Below are positions 38,261-47,385 of a stretch of 52,950 bases of DNA, piece by piece; the stretch's first letter is position 1, and every line of letters begins with the position of its first letter. The translations under genes were made by a program, and so were the position numbers. The stretch spans positions 1 to 52,950 of the forward strand of contig CAYSPG010000026.1 in NCBI GenBank assembly GCA_964432885.1, read 5' to 3'. This stretch comes from CAYSPG01 sp964432885. GTDB lineage: Bacteria; Bacteroidota; Bacteroidia; AKYH767-A; OLB10. The notes beneath the pieces were generated by a model, which was given only the letters and a program-made list of their open reading frames with translations, was not told where the DNA came from and did not search any database.

Positions 38261-39892
38261 TTAATGCTGGACAATTATTTTTTTGCAAACAGAAATGTTG
38301 TTTGTGTTGATTTGTAAAAAGTAAATTCCGTTGGCAAGGTTTGAGGTTTGAAGTTTGATGTTTGATGTTTTTTCCGCAACCAGCCAAGTTTTAATTTTTT
38401 TTCCTATTGCAGTTGTAACAATAATCTCATCGCCTTTTTCAAAAGTAATCCCCGATAATGTAAATTCATTATTAGCCGGATTAGGATACACACTTAATCG
38501 TTCATGCATCGGCATATTATTTACCGACAAAATGCAATTGCCCAATGAATATGCGGAAGATGTATTAAAACAAGCAATATTTTTTTCGGTGTAAACAGTG
38601 TAGTTGCCGCTTTGTGATGCATAATATGTGTTTGATGTGGCGTTTGTAATTGGAGTTGCGTTGTAAAACCATTGGTAGGTTAGGGCAGGGTTGTTGGGTG
38701 TGAAAAGCAAAACAGAATCGCCACAATAAAATGTGTCGGTAAGGTTGGTAATAAAAGCTGCAGGTTGGCAAACGCTGTCAGCAAACTGGTAAATGGCTCC
38801 GCTATAATCAGCCACATACAATTCGCCATACATATCAACTCCAAAAGTAGATGGGTTAATAGTAGTGGTTAAAATTTGGGTGCTTGTGTATGGGCTATCG
38901 GTGGTGAGTTTATAAATATTTCCTGAGCAGTAGTCGCCATACACATCAAAGCCATAAAGCGAATTTACAAGTGCTCCTCTGTAAACATACCCTTGTGTTA
39001 CCGAACAATTTCCTCCTGAGTGGTCGTATTCAAACTGCGGATCAAAAAAAACAGTGCCTGCAAGGCAATGTGATGTAATATGGTTGTGTGCTCCCTGCCG
39101 GCAACTCCATCCTAAGTTTAACCCGCTTTGTGTAAGTGGAGTTTTGTTAATTTCTTCCCAGTTGCCTTGTCCAACATCGCCAATCCACAAATCATTTTTT
39201 AGTGTATCAAAACTAAATCGCCATGGATTTCGCAACCCAAAATGCCATATTTCATTTAATGCTGATGCCATGCCGAAATATGGATTATCAGGAGGAATTT
39301 GATATGTGCCGGGCTGAGATAATACATCTATGCGCAATATTTTTCCAAGTTTGGTTAGTTTGTTTTGAGATGTGTTGTTGGGATCATTAACCAATCCACC
39401 ATCTCCTAAACCAATGTATAAATAATTGTTTTTATCAAATTGCAAACAACCACCGTTGTGGTATCGTTCGGGTTGCACTTGTGTAAGTATAATGGTGGCG
39501 CTGTTTTCATCGGCACTGTCGGCATTGGTGGCACTTACCTGATAACGTGCAACTACCGTGTTGCCTGTATCAACTTTGTCGGTATAGTAAATAAAAAAAG
39601 CACCATCTGAAGCATAGTTTGGGCTAAACGCAAGGCCAAGCAATCCTTGCTCGGGATGTACAGTAGAAACAAGATTGCTTATGTCCAAAAAAGGTTGAGT
39701 AAGTAAAACTCCATTGGCATCTGCAATTCGAATTTTTCCCTGCCGTTCGCACACAAACAAACGGCCATCACCTGCATGTTTAATGTCTGTTGGCTGTGTT
39801 ACTCCCACACAGAAAGGATTAATATGTATTTGCGCTACACAAATTTTAAAAATCAGAATACTGCAAGTAAGTAGCAAATAAATTTTTTGCAT
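38261..39892 (-). CDS. PQQ-type glucose/sorbosone dehydrogenase-like secreted protein with T9SS tail
   Basis: Six-bladed soluble glucose dehydrogenase-like propeller (GSDH family) that oxidises sugars using PQQ when the cofactor is present. From ATG 39892 there are 543 residues: signal peptide (MQKIYLLLTCSILIFKICVA), TDIKHAGDGRLFVCERQGKI, EQGLLGLAFSPNYASDGAFF, DKNNYLYIGLGDGGLVNDPN, ALNEIWHFGLRNPWRFSFD and DLWIGDVGQGNWEEIN, then FEYDHSGGNCSVTQGYVYRG. An Ig-like stretch and a sorting domain (LSVYPNPANNEFTLSG) follow. The sorting domain contains EKTSNIKLQTSNLANG, translated from a 'tttgaagtttgatgtttgat' repeat (38336-38373). The open frame reaches a TTG at 39907, but that TTG is part of the -7 box TACCTTTG. 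Confidence 0.85.
   Translation of the reverse strand: MQKIYLLLTCSILIFKICVAQIHINPFCVGVTQPTDIKHAGDGRLFVCERQGKIRIADANGVLLTQPFLDISNLVSTVHPEQGLLGLAFSPNYASDGAFFIYYTDKVDTGNTVVARYQVSATNADSADENSATIILTQVQPERYHNGGCLQFDKNNYLYIGLGDGGLVNDPNNTSQNKLTKLGKILRIDVLSQPGTYQIPPDNPYFGMASALNEIWHFGLRNPWRFSFDTLKNDLWIGDVGQGNWEEINKTPLTQSGLNLGWSCRQGAHNHITSHCLAGTVFFDPQFEYDHSGGNCSVTQGYVYRGALVNSLYGFDVYGDYCSGNIYKLTTDSPYTSTQILTTTINPSTFGVDMYGELYVADYSGAIYQFADSVCQPAAFITNLTDTFYCGDSVLLFTPNNPALTYQWFYNATPITNATSNTYYASQSGNYTVYTEKNIACFNTSSAYSLGNCILSVNNMPMHERLSVYPNPANNEFTLSGITFEKGDEIIVTTAIGKKIKTWLVAEKTSNIKLQTSNLANGIYFLQINTNNISVCKKIIVQH
38336..38373. repeat. Dispersed word repeat inside a coding sequence
   Basis: aaggtttgaggtttgaagtt then tgatgtttgatgtttttt: near-copies of TTTGAxG, the reverse complement of the 'ttcaaacatcaaacct' word found in the nfeD-floA spacer. 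It is read in frame as part of the T9SS tail of the dehydrogenase-like protein. Confidence 0.6.
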
Positions 39893-39904
39893 CGTTTTTT
39901 TTTT

Positions 39905-39912
39905 CAAAGGTA
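39905..39912 (-). promoter_or_regulatory. -7 promoter box of the dehydrogenase-like gene
   Basis: TACCTTTG on the minus strand is an exact TAnnTTTG match, 13 bases before the ATG at 39892. It decides the start against the TTG at 39907. No -33 TTG is evident. Confidence 0.55.
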
Positions 39913-39957
39913 TGAAAGTTAGTTATCTCGCATGCATTGGGTCCAACTAAGCGCTTT

Positions 39958-39988
39958 TTTGTTTTCTTCATTCTATTTCTTTCCTTTG
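39958..39988 (+). promoter_or_regulatory. Candidate promoter of the DUF3857-like gene
   Basis: TTTG (39958-39961), 19 bases, TTCCTTTG (39981-39988), one mismatch from TAnnTTTG, 22 bases before the ATG at 40010. It lies inside the longer open frame and supports the ATG at 40010 as the true start. Confidence 0.45.
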
Positions 39989-40009
39989 GAGGAACCAATC
40001 TATACCAAC

Positions 40010-42343
40010 ATGCAGATAAATTTTTTAGCGGGAAAAATATTTTTTGTTTTCACATTTCTTTTAAGTGCTAATGCCGCAGCGCAAACTATAAAAATAAAAA
40101 CCAATAACATGGAGTGGCCTTCACCAAAGCCGCGCCCCATTGCTGTTGAAGAACAATTTAAAAACTGTGATGCTGTGATACTTGATGAAAGAACTGAAAT
40201 TAAAGTGCTGAACGAAAAAGAATTTGCATTTAACAATAGTGACTTTACATTACGTATTACAAAAAACTACCGCATTAAGTTTTTAACACAAAAAGGAATT
40301 GACAAGTACAAAACAATTTGGCTGCCCGAAAATTTTAACGATGCATCAAACTATTCTGATACATTGTTTGCCAACCGCCATACGTTGCACAGACCTAAAG
40401 TATCCATTGCTGCCATTGAAACTTTTAATGCCCGTATAATTCGTGCAGACGGTAAAGTAGCCCAATCTGTTATTGAACAGGTTTTTGAAAAAGAAACTTT
40501 TTATATGCATAAACGCGGAACCGGTGCTTACAGCAAGGAACTCGAACATTTTATTGATCCATCAGGCCTTGCACAAACCGAAACGTTTGCTCCTGTATTG
40601 CGTTCTGAATTTAGTGCCAAAGCATCGCTTAACCGATTGCTAAATCCAATAAATACAGACTTGTATGCTTTTGGGTTTGAAATAAAAAACATTAAACCTG
40701 GTGATGAGGTTGAAGTTTACATGACCTATATGGTGTATGATAAATCGCGTGCAATATTTTTAAATGGCAATTTGCCAAAGCAAAATTATCAGCTTGATTT
40801 TTCGTATGATAACAAAGATGTATATGTATTGAATTTTTTCAATGATGCATTACCAGAAAACCAAACAGAAAAAACCATTGTTGGAATTAAACGCAACTTT
40901 TTATGGAAAAGAAAAAATCTGGTTGCAATTGCAAACGAACCAGGTTCACGGGCGCATGAATCGCTTCCATACTTTTCGTACTATAAACATGAACAGAACT
41001 ATGGAATACTAAAACCTAATGGCGATTACGAGCAACTTCTTCCTTATTCATGGGAAGCTGTTTATCTTCAATATGTAAACTATGTTGATAAAGGATTTAA
41101 ACGCTCATTCAGCAGTGACGGAAAACTGGCAAAACGTTTTTTTTCGCGACCGGATAAAAACACGGTTACGTTAAATAATTTTTTTGACAGCGTAACAAAA
41201 AATATTCCTGATACTTCGCTTTTCAAAAGGTTTGATGCTGTGCACAAAGCTGTAGTTAATAATTTTGAATATGATGATGACAGGTTTGCATTTAACGATA
41301 ACGTAGAGAACAATGAAAACATTGGAAAGTATATTAAAAATTATACGTTACGAAATATGAGCCGTCAGCGCTTTTATAACGAAATGGCGTTGCGCTTGCG
41401 AAACGATTTTTACCTGGCTTTGTTGTGCGATAAACGGATTGAAAAAATTGATTTTAAAAATTATTCTCCCATCAATCATTGGCGGTATTATTTTGTTGTG
41501 GTTGATAAATCAAATCCATTTTACTTTTATCCTAAACATCACCGATTTGGATTATATGCCAATGAAATGCCTTTTTATCTTGAAGATTGCTCAACATTTT
41601 TAATCCCCCAAGCCGAACCTGACTCCAATACTTGGAGGCAGAATATACATGCCACCTTTTATGCTATCAGAACCCCATACAGTTCATTGCTTGATAACAT
41701 GCGTACAAGCAATGTGCTTGTTAATGTAAATACACAATCATTTACAGCAACTTTCGAAGCCAAGGTTGAACTTAAAGGTCAGTTTTCTACCATGCAGCGC
41801 GGTTGTTATATGTATCACTATTCGGATGCTACCGTTAATCCTGAATACAACAAACGCATTTGCGATTTGCCTTATCCGGTAACCGTTGACAGTATAGTTT
41901 TTGATTCGCAGTTGGAAGAGTTTCCGTTTACTTCAAACATGCATATAAAATATTCGACCAAAAATTTTATTAAGCCGTTGGCTGATGGAGGTTATCAGTT
42001 AAATATTGCCGGCTTATGCCAACACATAATTTATCATGATTTAGATACAACAAATCGCCAACTTGATTTTTATTCTGACTTTGTATCGCAGGACGGCTTT
42101 AAATATTTTATAAAGTTTGATAAGCCGATAACAGTAGTTAATGCTGCTGATTTTAATAAAGAAGAGAAAAATTCTTTTGGGGCTTTAAAAATTAATATTG
42201 TAAACGCTCAGCCTGATGTGGTAATGATTGAAGCAAAACTGGTGGTAAGTGCCGAAAAAACCGAAGCAAAAAACATTGGTGATGTGGCAAGGATTTTTTA
42301 CGCTATTGAAAAACTAAATAATGGAGCGCTTCTTGTAAAATAA
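40010..42343 (+). CDS. Secreted DUF3857/transglutaminase-like protein
   Basis: From ATG 40010 the protein has 777 residues with signal peptide MQINFLAGKIFFVFTFLLSA (cut near NAAAQ). The open frame starts at 39932, but those 26 extra residues precede the signal peptide and are not expected. The N-terminal half resembles DUF3857: DAVILDERTEIKVLNEKEFA, RITKNYRIKFLTQKGIDKY, FNARIIRADGKVAQSVIEQV, then GFEIKNIKPGDEVEVYMTYM. The middle aligns with the transglutaminase-like region, but no 'G-C' catalytic cysteine motif is present (TLRNMSRQRFYNEMALRLRN there instead), so enzyme activity is doubtful. The C-terminal third is beta-rich. Family call by style only; cellular role unknown. Confidence 0.6.
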   Translation: MQINFLAGKIFFVFTFLLSANAAAQTIKIKTNNMEWPSPKPRPIAVEEQFKNCDAVILDERTEIKVLNEKEFAFNNSDFTLRITKNYRIKFLTQKGIDKYKTIWLPENFNDASNYSDTLFANRHTLHRPKVSIAAIETFNARIIRADGKVAQSVIEQVFEKETFYMHKRGTGAYSKELEHFIDPSGLAQTETFAPVLRSEFSAKASLNRLLNPINTDLYAFGFEIKNIKPGDEVEVYMTYMVYDKSRAIFLNGNLPKQNYQLDFSYDNKDVYVLNFFNDALPENQTEKTIVGIKRNFLWKRKNLVAIANEPGSRAHESLPYFSYYKHEQNYGILKPNGDYEQLLPYSWEAVYLQYVNYVDKGFKRSFSSDGKLAKRFFSRPDKNTVTLNNFFDSVTKNIPDTSLFKRFDAVHKAVVNNFEYDDDRFAFNDNVENNENIGKYIKNYTLRNMSRQRFYNEMALRLRNDFYLALLCDKRIEKIDFKNYSPINHWRYYFVVVDKSNPFYFYPKHHRFGLYANEMPFYLEDCSTFLIPQAEPDSNTWRQNIHATFYAIRTPYSSLLDNMRTSNVLVNVNTQSFTATFEAKVELKGQFSTMQRGCYMYHYSDATVNPEYNKRICDLPYPVTVDSIVFDSQLEEFPFTSNMHIKYSTKNFIKPLADGGYQLNIAGLCQHIIYHDLDTTNRQLDFYSDFVSQDGFKYFIKFDKPITVVNAADFNKEEKNSFGALKINIVNAQPDVVMIEAKLVVSAEKTEAKNIGDVARIFYAIEKLNNGALLVK

Positions 42344-42352
42344 CTTCTTCAA

Positions 42353-43639
42353 TTAGTCACCAATAATTTTTTTCTTGGCAGCGGTTGCTTCGCCATTAAG
42401 TTCTTTTTTAGCTTTTGGTTTGGCCGGAGTTTTTTTCTTAACTGGCTTTTGTGGCTGGGTGTTGTTAATGGTTGTTTCAAAATCGCTAAATGCATTCATG
42501 TAAAAAATGTATGCATCATAAGGTGAGTTATACGGACTAAAATATTTATGTACATCGCCATCGCTCCAAAACTTGGTGCTCATATAATAAAAGTGATCGC
42601 TTGTTTGCAACTTGCCCCATACATCAATCAAATCTTTATTGCCGGTTGCAATAACTTTTTTTTCTAATGTGTAAATTTTACCCAATGCTTCCTGCTGCAT
42701 ATTGTTGCCAAGCCATGCACTTAAGTCTCGTTCCTGGTCGGCCCACGAAATAAATTCGTGCGCATCATATACACCACGTGCAGGATATAAATCCACCACT
42801 TCGCTGGCTGTTTTAAAATTAAAATCACGGTGGCTTAATATTTCTTTTGGCAGGTGATCAATAAAATCAAAAATGCCGGTGTTTTCCCATTGATGCTCGC
42901 CAAATGTTTCGTAATCCATAAACAAATTTACCACATCACCCGCACCGGCTATTTTATGAACCCAACCGGCAAAGGTGTCGGCATGCAGTGGCCATTCAGT
43001 CCAGCCTTTGTCCGAAAATCTAAATGCAATATCATCGCTTAAACGATAATTTTTAAGCAGCGCTTTTATTTTTTGTGTGCCAACGGGTTTGTACAGGTAG
43101 TTTGGATGCTTGTCTTTAAGCAGGCGGTCAACCCCTTCGCATAGTATTCCTTTAAAACCAAGTTTTTCAATAAACGCAGCCAATTCATTATTATAAATTA
43201 ACTCGGTGTTTCTAAATACGGTAGGCTTTTGCTTAAAATATTTATAAATTTTTTCGTAATGCTCTTTCACCTGGCGTTTAAACTCATCTTTGCTGTATAA
43301 AAAACTTAGTGAGTGATAATAAGTTTCTGACAAAAATTCAACGCAACCGGTTTTAGCAAGTTCAACAAATGAATCAAGCACATCGGGCCGGTACAGTTCC
43401 ATTTGTTCAATTACCGTTCCGCTAAGCGAATAGGTAATTCTAAATTTTCCTTTGTGCCTTTTTATCAACTCAAACATTTTTTTGTTGGCTGGCAGGTAGC
43501 ATTTTTCGCTTACCTTATCCATTATCCATTTATTTTTTTCACCATCTTCATAAAAATGGTCTTTACCAATATCAAAAACGCTATAATGTTTTACTCTAAA
43601 CGGCTGGTGTACCTGGAAATAAAAACAAACTGATGGCAT
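42353..43639 (-). CDS. Glycoside hydrolase family 57 protein (alpha-amylase-like)
   Basis: GH57 enzymes cleave or transfer alpha-glucans. The 428 residues start with the family hallmark CFYFQVHQPFRVKHYSVFDI (HQP), followed by ITYSLSGTVIEQMELYRPDV, ETYYHSLSFLY, PTVFRNTELIYNNELAAFIE (nucleophile Glu), and NLFMDYETFGEHQWENTGIF (acid/base Asp). ARGVYDAHEFISWADQERDL and CxTSDHFYYM-like LQTSDHFYYMSTKFW follow. No signal peptide, so cytoplasmic; probably glycogen metabolism. The last ~45 residues are a Lys/Pro/Ala-rich tail (KPVKKKTPAKPKAKKELNGE) of unknown role. It ends 9 bp from the convergent gene. There is no glycogen gene in the window. Confidence 0.93.
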   Translation of the reverse strand: MPSVCFYFQVHQPFRVKHYSVFDIGKDHFYEDGEKNKWIMDKVSEKCYLPANKKMFELIKRHKGKFRITYSLSGTVIEQMELYRPDVLDSFVELAKTGCVEFLSETYYHSLSFLYSKDEFKRQVKEHYEKIYKYFKQKPTVFRNTELIYNNELAAFIEKLGFKGILCEGVDRLLKDKHPNYLYKPVGTQKIKALLKNYRLSDDIAFRFSDKGWTEWPLHADTFAGWVHKIAGAGDVVNLFMDYETFGEHQWENTGIFDFIDHLPKEILSHRDFNFKTASEVVDLYPARGVYDAHEFISWADQERDLSAWLGNNMQQEALGKIYTLEKKVIATGNKDLIDVWGKLQTSDHFYYMSTKFWSDGDVHKYFSPYNSPYDAYIFYMNAFSDFETTINNTQPQKPVKKKTPAKPKAKKELNGEATAAKKKIIGD

Positions 43640-43821
43640 AGTATTTATTTAAGATGGATGATAAAAATGAAAATGATGTGCTTAGTAACCAATAACTAAT
43701 GAAACTAACTCCGCTGCTAATTTACTTTTAAAATTTGAACTAATAAAACAGGGGTATAAGATTAACGGATATTCTACCATGTTGAGGTGCAAACTTTACC
43801 TTCGCGGCAAAATTTTAAAGT

Positions 43822-45639
43822 GTGAATTATTTATCGGTTGAGAATTTAAGCAAGGCATTTGGCGATAAAGTTTTGTTTGACAAAATTTCGTTTGGGATAG
43901 ATTCAGGAAAAAAAGTAGCCATTGTTGCACGAAACGGTTCGGGTAAAACATCGTTGCTCAGGATAATTGCAGGACTTGATGTTGCAGATACGGGCAAGGT
44001 GGTGCTTAGAAATAATTTAAAAACGGCCTATCTGGAGCAGGAAACCAATTTTGAAAATGCTATTACCATTGCCGATGCTTTAACCAACAACATGCATTTG
44101 GCTGATGTGCTTACAGGCACAAAAACTACTGACGAATTAAATGACGATGAGCTTACCCAACTTGGAAAAATAAAAACTGTTGCCGGCAAACTATCGGTTG
44201 ATTATTATGCACAGCATACTTCAGCGTTATCGGGTGGGCAAAAAAAACGCCTTGCGCTTGCACAGGTTTTAATTGCCGATGCCGATTTTATAATTCTTGA
44301 CGAGCCTACCAACCACCTGGATATTGAAATGATAGAGTGGTTGCAGGGTTATCTTTCATCAATAAATGCTTCGTTGCTTATGGTTACGCACGACCGGTAC
44401 TTTTTAGACCATGTGTGTAACGAAATTCTTGAACTTGATAACGGAATACTTTACAGGCATAAAGGAAATTACAGCTACTACCTTGAAAAACGTGCATTAC
44501 GCCTTGAGAGCGAAAGTGCAACGGTAACAAAAGCCCAAAATCTTTATCGTAAAGAACTTGACTGGATGCGAAGAATGCCACAGGCAAGAGGCACCAAAGC
44601 CAAAGCCCGCGTAGATGCATTTTATGAAACAGAGCAAGTGGCAAAAAAAAATATTGCTGAAAAAAATATTTCTCTTGATATCAATATTTCACGCATAGGT
44701 TCAAAAATTGTTGAAATACATAAGGCATCAAAGTCATTTGGCGAAAAAAAAATTATTTCTGGTTTTGATTACACGTTTCGAAAGGGCGAAAAAATTGGAA
44801 TAGTTGGCCCAAACGGAATAGGTAAGTCAACACTTCTTAACCTGATAACCGGAAGGCTGCAACCCGACAAGGGTAAAATTGTAATGGGCGAAACCATAGT
44901 GCCCGGATATTTTGAGCAGCAACCAAAATATATTTCAGCAGATAAAAGGGTTATTGAAGTGGTACGCGATATTGCCGAGTTTATTCCCATGACGCTTGGT
45001 CGAAAAATTTCGGCCATTCAGTTGCTCGAGCGTTTTTTGTTTCCATCGTCAATGCATTTTCAATATGTATCAAAATTAAGTGGTGGCGAAAAAAGAAGAC
45101 TTTACCTGCTTACCGTGCTTATGCAAAATCCAAATCTGTTGATACTGGATGAGCCAACCAACGATTTGGATATTGATACACTTGCTGTGCTTGAAGATTA
45201 CCTTGAAAGTTTTGAAGGCTGCGTAATGATGGTTACGCACGACCGTTTTTTTATGGACAAAGTTGCCGACCATATTTTTGTTTTTGAAGGCGATGGCGAA
45301 ATAAAAGTAATTAACGGAAATTACAACGATTACCGCAGGCAAAAGGCAGAGAAAAACAGGGAGCAAAAAAAAGTTGAAAAAAAACTGGCCGAATCATTAG
45401 CCTCTCCATCAGAAAAAAAAGAAAAAAAGAAACTCACGTTTAAAGAAAAACTCGAGTTTGAAAACCTGGAAAAAGAAATTTTTGCTTTGGAAGAACAGAA
45501 AGCTGAAATAGAGCAACAACTATCATCGGGCACATTGCATACCGAAAAGATACACGTACTTTCAAAACAATTAAGCGAAATGATTCATGATATTGACAGT
45601 AAAACAAAACGCTGGATGGAACTGAGCGAGTGGGCTTAG
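43822..45639 (+). CDS. ABC-F family ATPase (Uup/EttA-like)
   Basis: ABC-F proteins act on ribosomes; they lack membrane domains. The 605 residues hold two ATPase domains: first Walker A IVARNGSGKTSLL (Ala in place of the first Gly), signature LSGGQKKRLALAQVLI and Walker B FIILDEPTNHLD; linker helices (about 215-275, KELDWMRRMPQARGTKAKAR); then second Walker A GPNGIGKST, LSGGEKRRLYLLTVL, LLILDEPTNDLD. The C-terminal coiled coil (about 530-605, Lys/Glu-rich) fits Uup, which binds DNA or branched structures, so Uup is the closest guess. Start is GTG at 43822 (MNYLSVENLSKAFGDK). Convergent with the helicase gene, 15 bp between stops. Confidence 0.92.
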   Translation: MNYLSVENLSKAFGDKVLFDKISFGIDSGKKVAIVARNGSGKTSLLRIIAGLDVADTGKVVLRNNLKTAYLEQETNFENAITIADALTNNMHLADVLTGTKTTDELNDDELTQLGKIKTVAGKLSVDYYAQHTSALSGGQKKRLALAQVLIADADFIILDEPTNHLDIEMIEWLQGYLSSINASLLMVTHDRYFLDHVCNEILELDNGILYRHKGNYSYYLEKRALRLESESATVTKAQNLYRKELDWMRRMPQARGTKAKARVDAFYETEQVAKKNIAEKNISLDINISRIGSKIVEIHKASKSFGEKKIISGFDYTFRKGEKIGIVGPNGIGKSTLLNLITGRLQPDKGKIVMGETIVPGYFEQQPKYISADKRVIEVVRDIAEFIPMTLGRKISAIQLLERFLFPSSMHFQYVSKLSGGEKRRLYLLTVLMQNPNLLILDEPTNDLDIDTLAVLEDYLESFEGCVMMVTHDRFFMDKVADHIFVFEGDGEIKVINGNYNDYRRQKAEKNREQKKVEKKLAESLASPSEKKEKKKLTFKEKLEFENLEKEIFALEEQKAEIEQQLSSGTLHTEKIHVLSKQLSEMIHDIDSKTKRWMELSEWA

Positions 45640-45654
45640 TTATCTATACCCACT

Positions 45655-47265
45655 TTATTTTGCAATTTCAACATTAACCTTGCGGCCTTTTATTTTATTG
45701 CCGTTTACGCCTTGCAGCACATTGTTAAGTTCGCTGTTTGCAACTTCGGCAAACGAAAACTTGTCATACACATCAATAACGCCAATATCTGCGCCTTGTA
45801 TTCCGGCCAGTGATGAAATGGCACCTGCTATGTCGCCTTTGCTTACTCTGTCTTTTTTTCCAACAGACAAAAACAAACGCACCATGCCACTGTCCTTTTG
45901 AAATTTATTTCGCTGGCGGCCTTCTTTTTTTCCTTCGGTACTGCGGCTGTTTTCCTTTTGCGTTGATTTTACCACAGGTTCAAACTGAATTTTTAAAAGC
46001 GCTCCGGCCAGATGATGAAGCGATACGCCTTTGTGCATAAAATCAGCAATCATTTTTTCGTAAGGCTCAAGCCCGCCTGCGGCAATCATTTCTTTTACGC
46101 GCTGTGTAAATTTATCCTTGCTCAGTTCAAAGCGCTCCTTACCCGATGGCAACTGGTGCTTTTCTACACGCATATTGCAGTAATGTTCTATTTCGCGCAG
46201 TTTGCCCATTTCATTGCGGCCGGTAACAAAGCTAAATGCCTTGCCCGATTTGCCTGCGCGGCCTGTGCGCCCTATGCGGTGAACATAATATTCAGGGTCG
46301 AGCGGAATATCGTAGTTAAAAACAGCGTCAACATTATCCACATCAATGCCTCGTGCAGCTACATCGGTAGCAACCAAAATATTTACATCGGCTCTTCTGA
46401 ATCTTGCCAACACATTGTTGCGCTGGTTTTGCCTCATGTCGCCATGTATGCCTTCGGCTTTATAGCCAAGGTCCTGAAGTTCTTCAACCACTACATCCAC
46501 TTTACGCTTGGTATTGCAAAACACCAGCATAAGTTTAAGGTTGTGCAACTCTATCAGTTGCGTAATTACTTCTGTTTTTTGTGAGTTGTTAACGTCAAAA
46601 TAAATTTGTTCAATGCTTTCAACAGTAAGTTCATTTTTGGTAACCTTAATCAACTTTGGATTCGACTGATACTTTTTGGTAATCTCTAAAATAGGTTTGG
46701 GCATTGTTGCCGAAAACAAAACAGTTTGTCTTTCGTCAGGGATGCCGGATAAAATCCGTTCAATATCATCTCTAAAACCCATGTTCAGCATTTCATCAGC
46801 TTCGTCAAGCACAACAGTGTTTACTTTTGAAAAATTAAGCGTTCTACGCTCTAAATGATCAATGATGCGGCCGGGTGTTCCAACAATAACATGCACAGGT
46901 CTTTTAAGCGCATTGATTTGTTTCATAATCTGCTCGCCACCATAAACGGGTAACACCACCACTCCTTTTTTAAACCTTGATAATTTTTTTAACTCCTGTG
47001 CAACTTGCACAGCAAGTTCGCGCGTGGGGCACATCACTAGTGCTGTGGTGGCTTTGGTATTTACATCAAGTTTTTCTAACAGCGGAATTCCAAAGGCAGC
47101 AGTTTTTCCTGTGCCGGTTTGGGCCTGACCAATTACATCATGGCCTTTAAGTAACTGTGGGATGGCTTCGGCCTGTATGGGCGATGCTTCGATAAAGCCC
47201 ATGGCATCAACAGCCTGTTGCATTTCGCTACTAAGCGAAAGTTCACTAAATAATATTTTGTTCAT
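45655..47265 (-). CDS. DEAD-box RNA helicase with DbpA-like RNA-binding domain
   Basis: ATP-dependent RNA helicase, likely for ribosome assembly or mRNA at low temperature (DeaD/CsdA type). The 536 residues hold all core motifs: Q motif FIEASPIQAEAIPQLL, Walker A AQTGTGKTAAFG, PTRELAVQVA, TPGRIIDHLE, DEADEMLNMG, SATMPKP, then DVAARGIDVDNVDAVFNYDI and HRIGRTGRAGKSG. A basic linker (about 430-455, ENSRSTEGKKEGRQRNKFQ) leads to a DbpA-type RNA-binding domain (460-536; MVRLFLSVGKKDRVSKGDIA, FSFAEVANSELNNVLQGVNG). TACATTCG on the minus strand (plus 47340-47347) is one mismatch from the -7 consensus. Confidence 0.94.
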   Translation of the reverse strand: MNKILFSELSLSSEMQQAVDAMGFIEASPIQAEAIPQLLKGHDVIGQAQTGTGKTAAFGIPLLEKLDVNTKATTALVMCPTRELAVQVAQELKKLSRFKKGVVVLPVYGGEQIMKQINALKRPVHVIVGTPGRIIDHLERRTLNFSKVNTVVLDEADEMLNMGFRDDIERILSGIPDERQTVLFSATMPKPILEITKKYQSNPKLIKVTKNELTVESIEQIYFDVNNSQKTEVITQLIELHNLKLMLVFCNTKRKVDVVVEELQDLGYKAEGIHGDMRQNQRNNVLARFRRADVNILVATDVAARGIDVDNVDAVFNYDIPLDPEYYVHRIGRTGRAGKSGKAFSFVTGRNEMGKLREIEHYCNMRVEKHQLPSGKERFELSKDKFTQRVKEMIAAGGLEPYEKMIADFMHKGVSLHHLAGALLKIQFEPVVKSTQKENSRSTEGKKEGRQRNKFQKDSGMVRLFLSVGKKDRVSKGDIAGAISSLAGIQGADIGVIDVYDKFSFAEVANSELNNVLQGVNGNKIKGRKVNVEIAK

Positions 47266-47385
47266 TGAAAATGTTTATGCCCGTGCTAAAAGTCTGCTGT
47301 GTGCAGATAAACATGAAAGGCACTTGTTAAATTTTGCGCGAATGTAGTCAATTGTTTGCGCTTTAGGCGTAAATAGCGTCTTTCT

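Noticed and set aside
43797..43804. TACCTTCG before the ABC-F gene as a -7 promoter box
   Set aside because: One mismatch to TAnnTTTG and the nearest TTG is only 12 bases upstream, too close for a -33 element.
46012..46584. 190-codon plus-strand frame opposite the DEAD-box helicase
   Set aside because: Fully contained in the helicase gene, whose motifs are complete in the other strand; composition (A, F, H, Y) is typical of a shadow frame.
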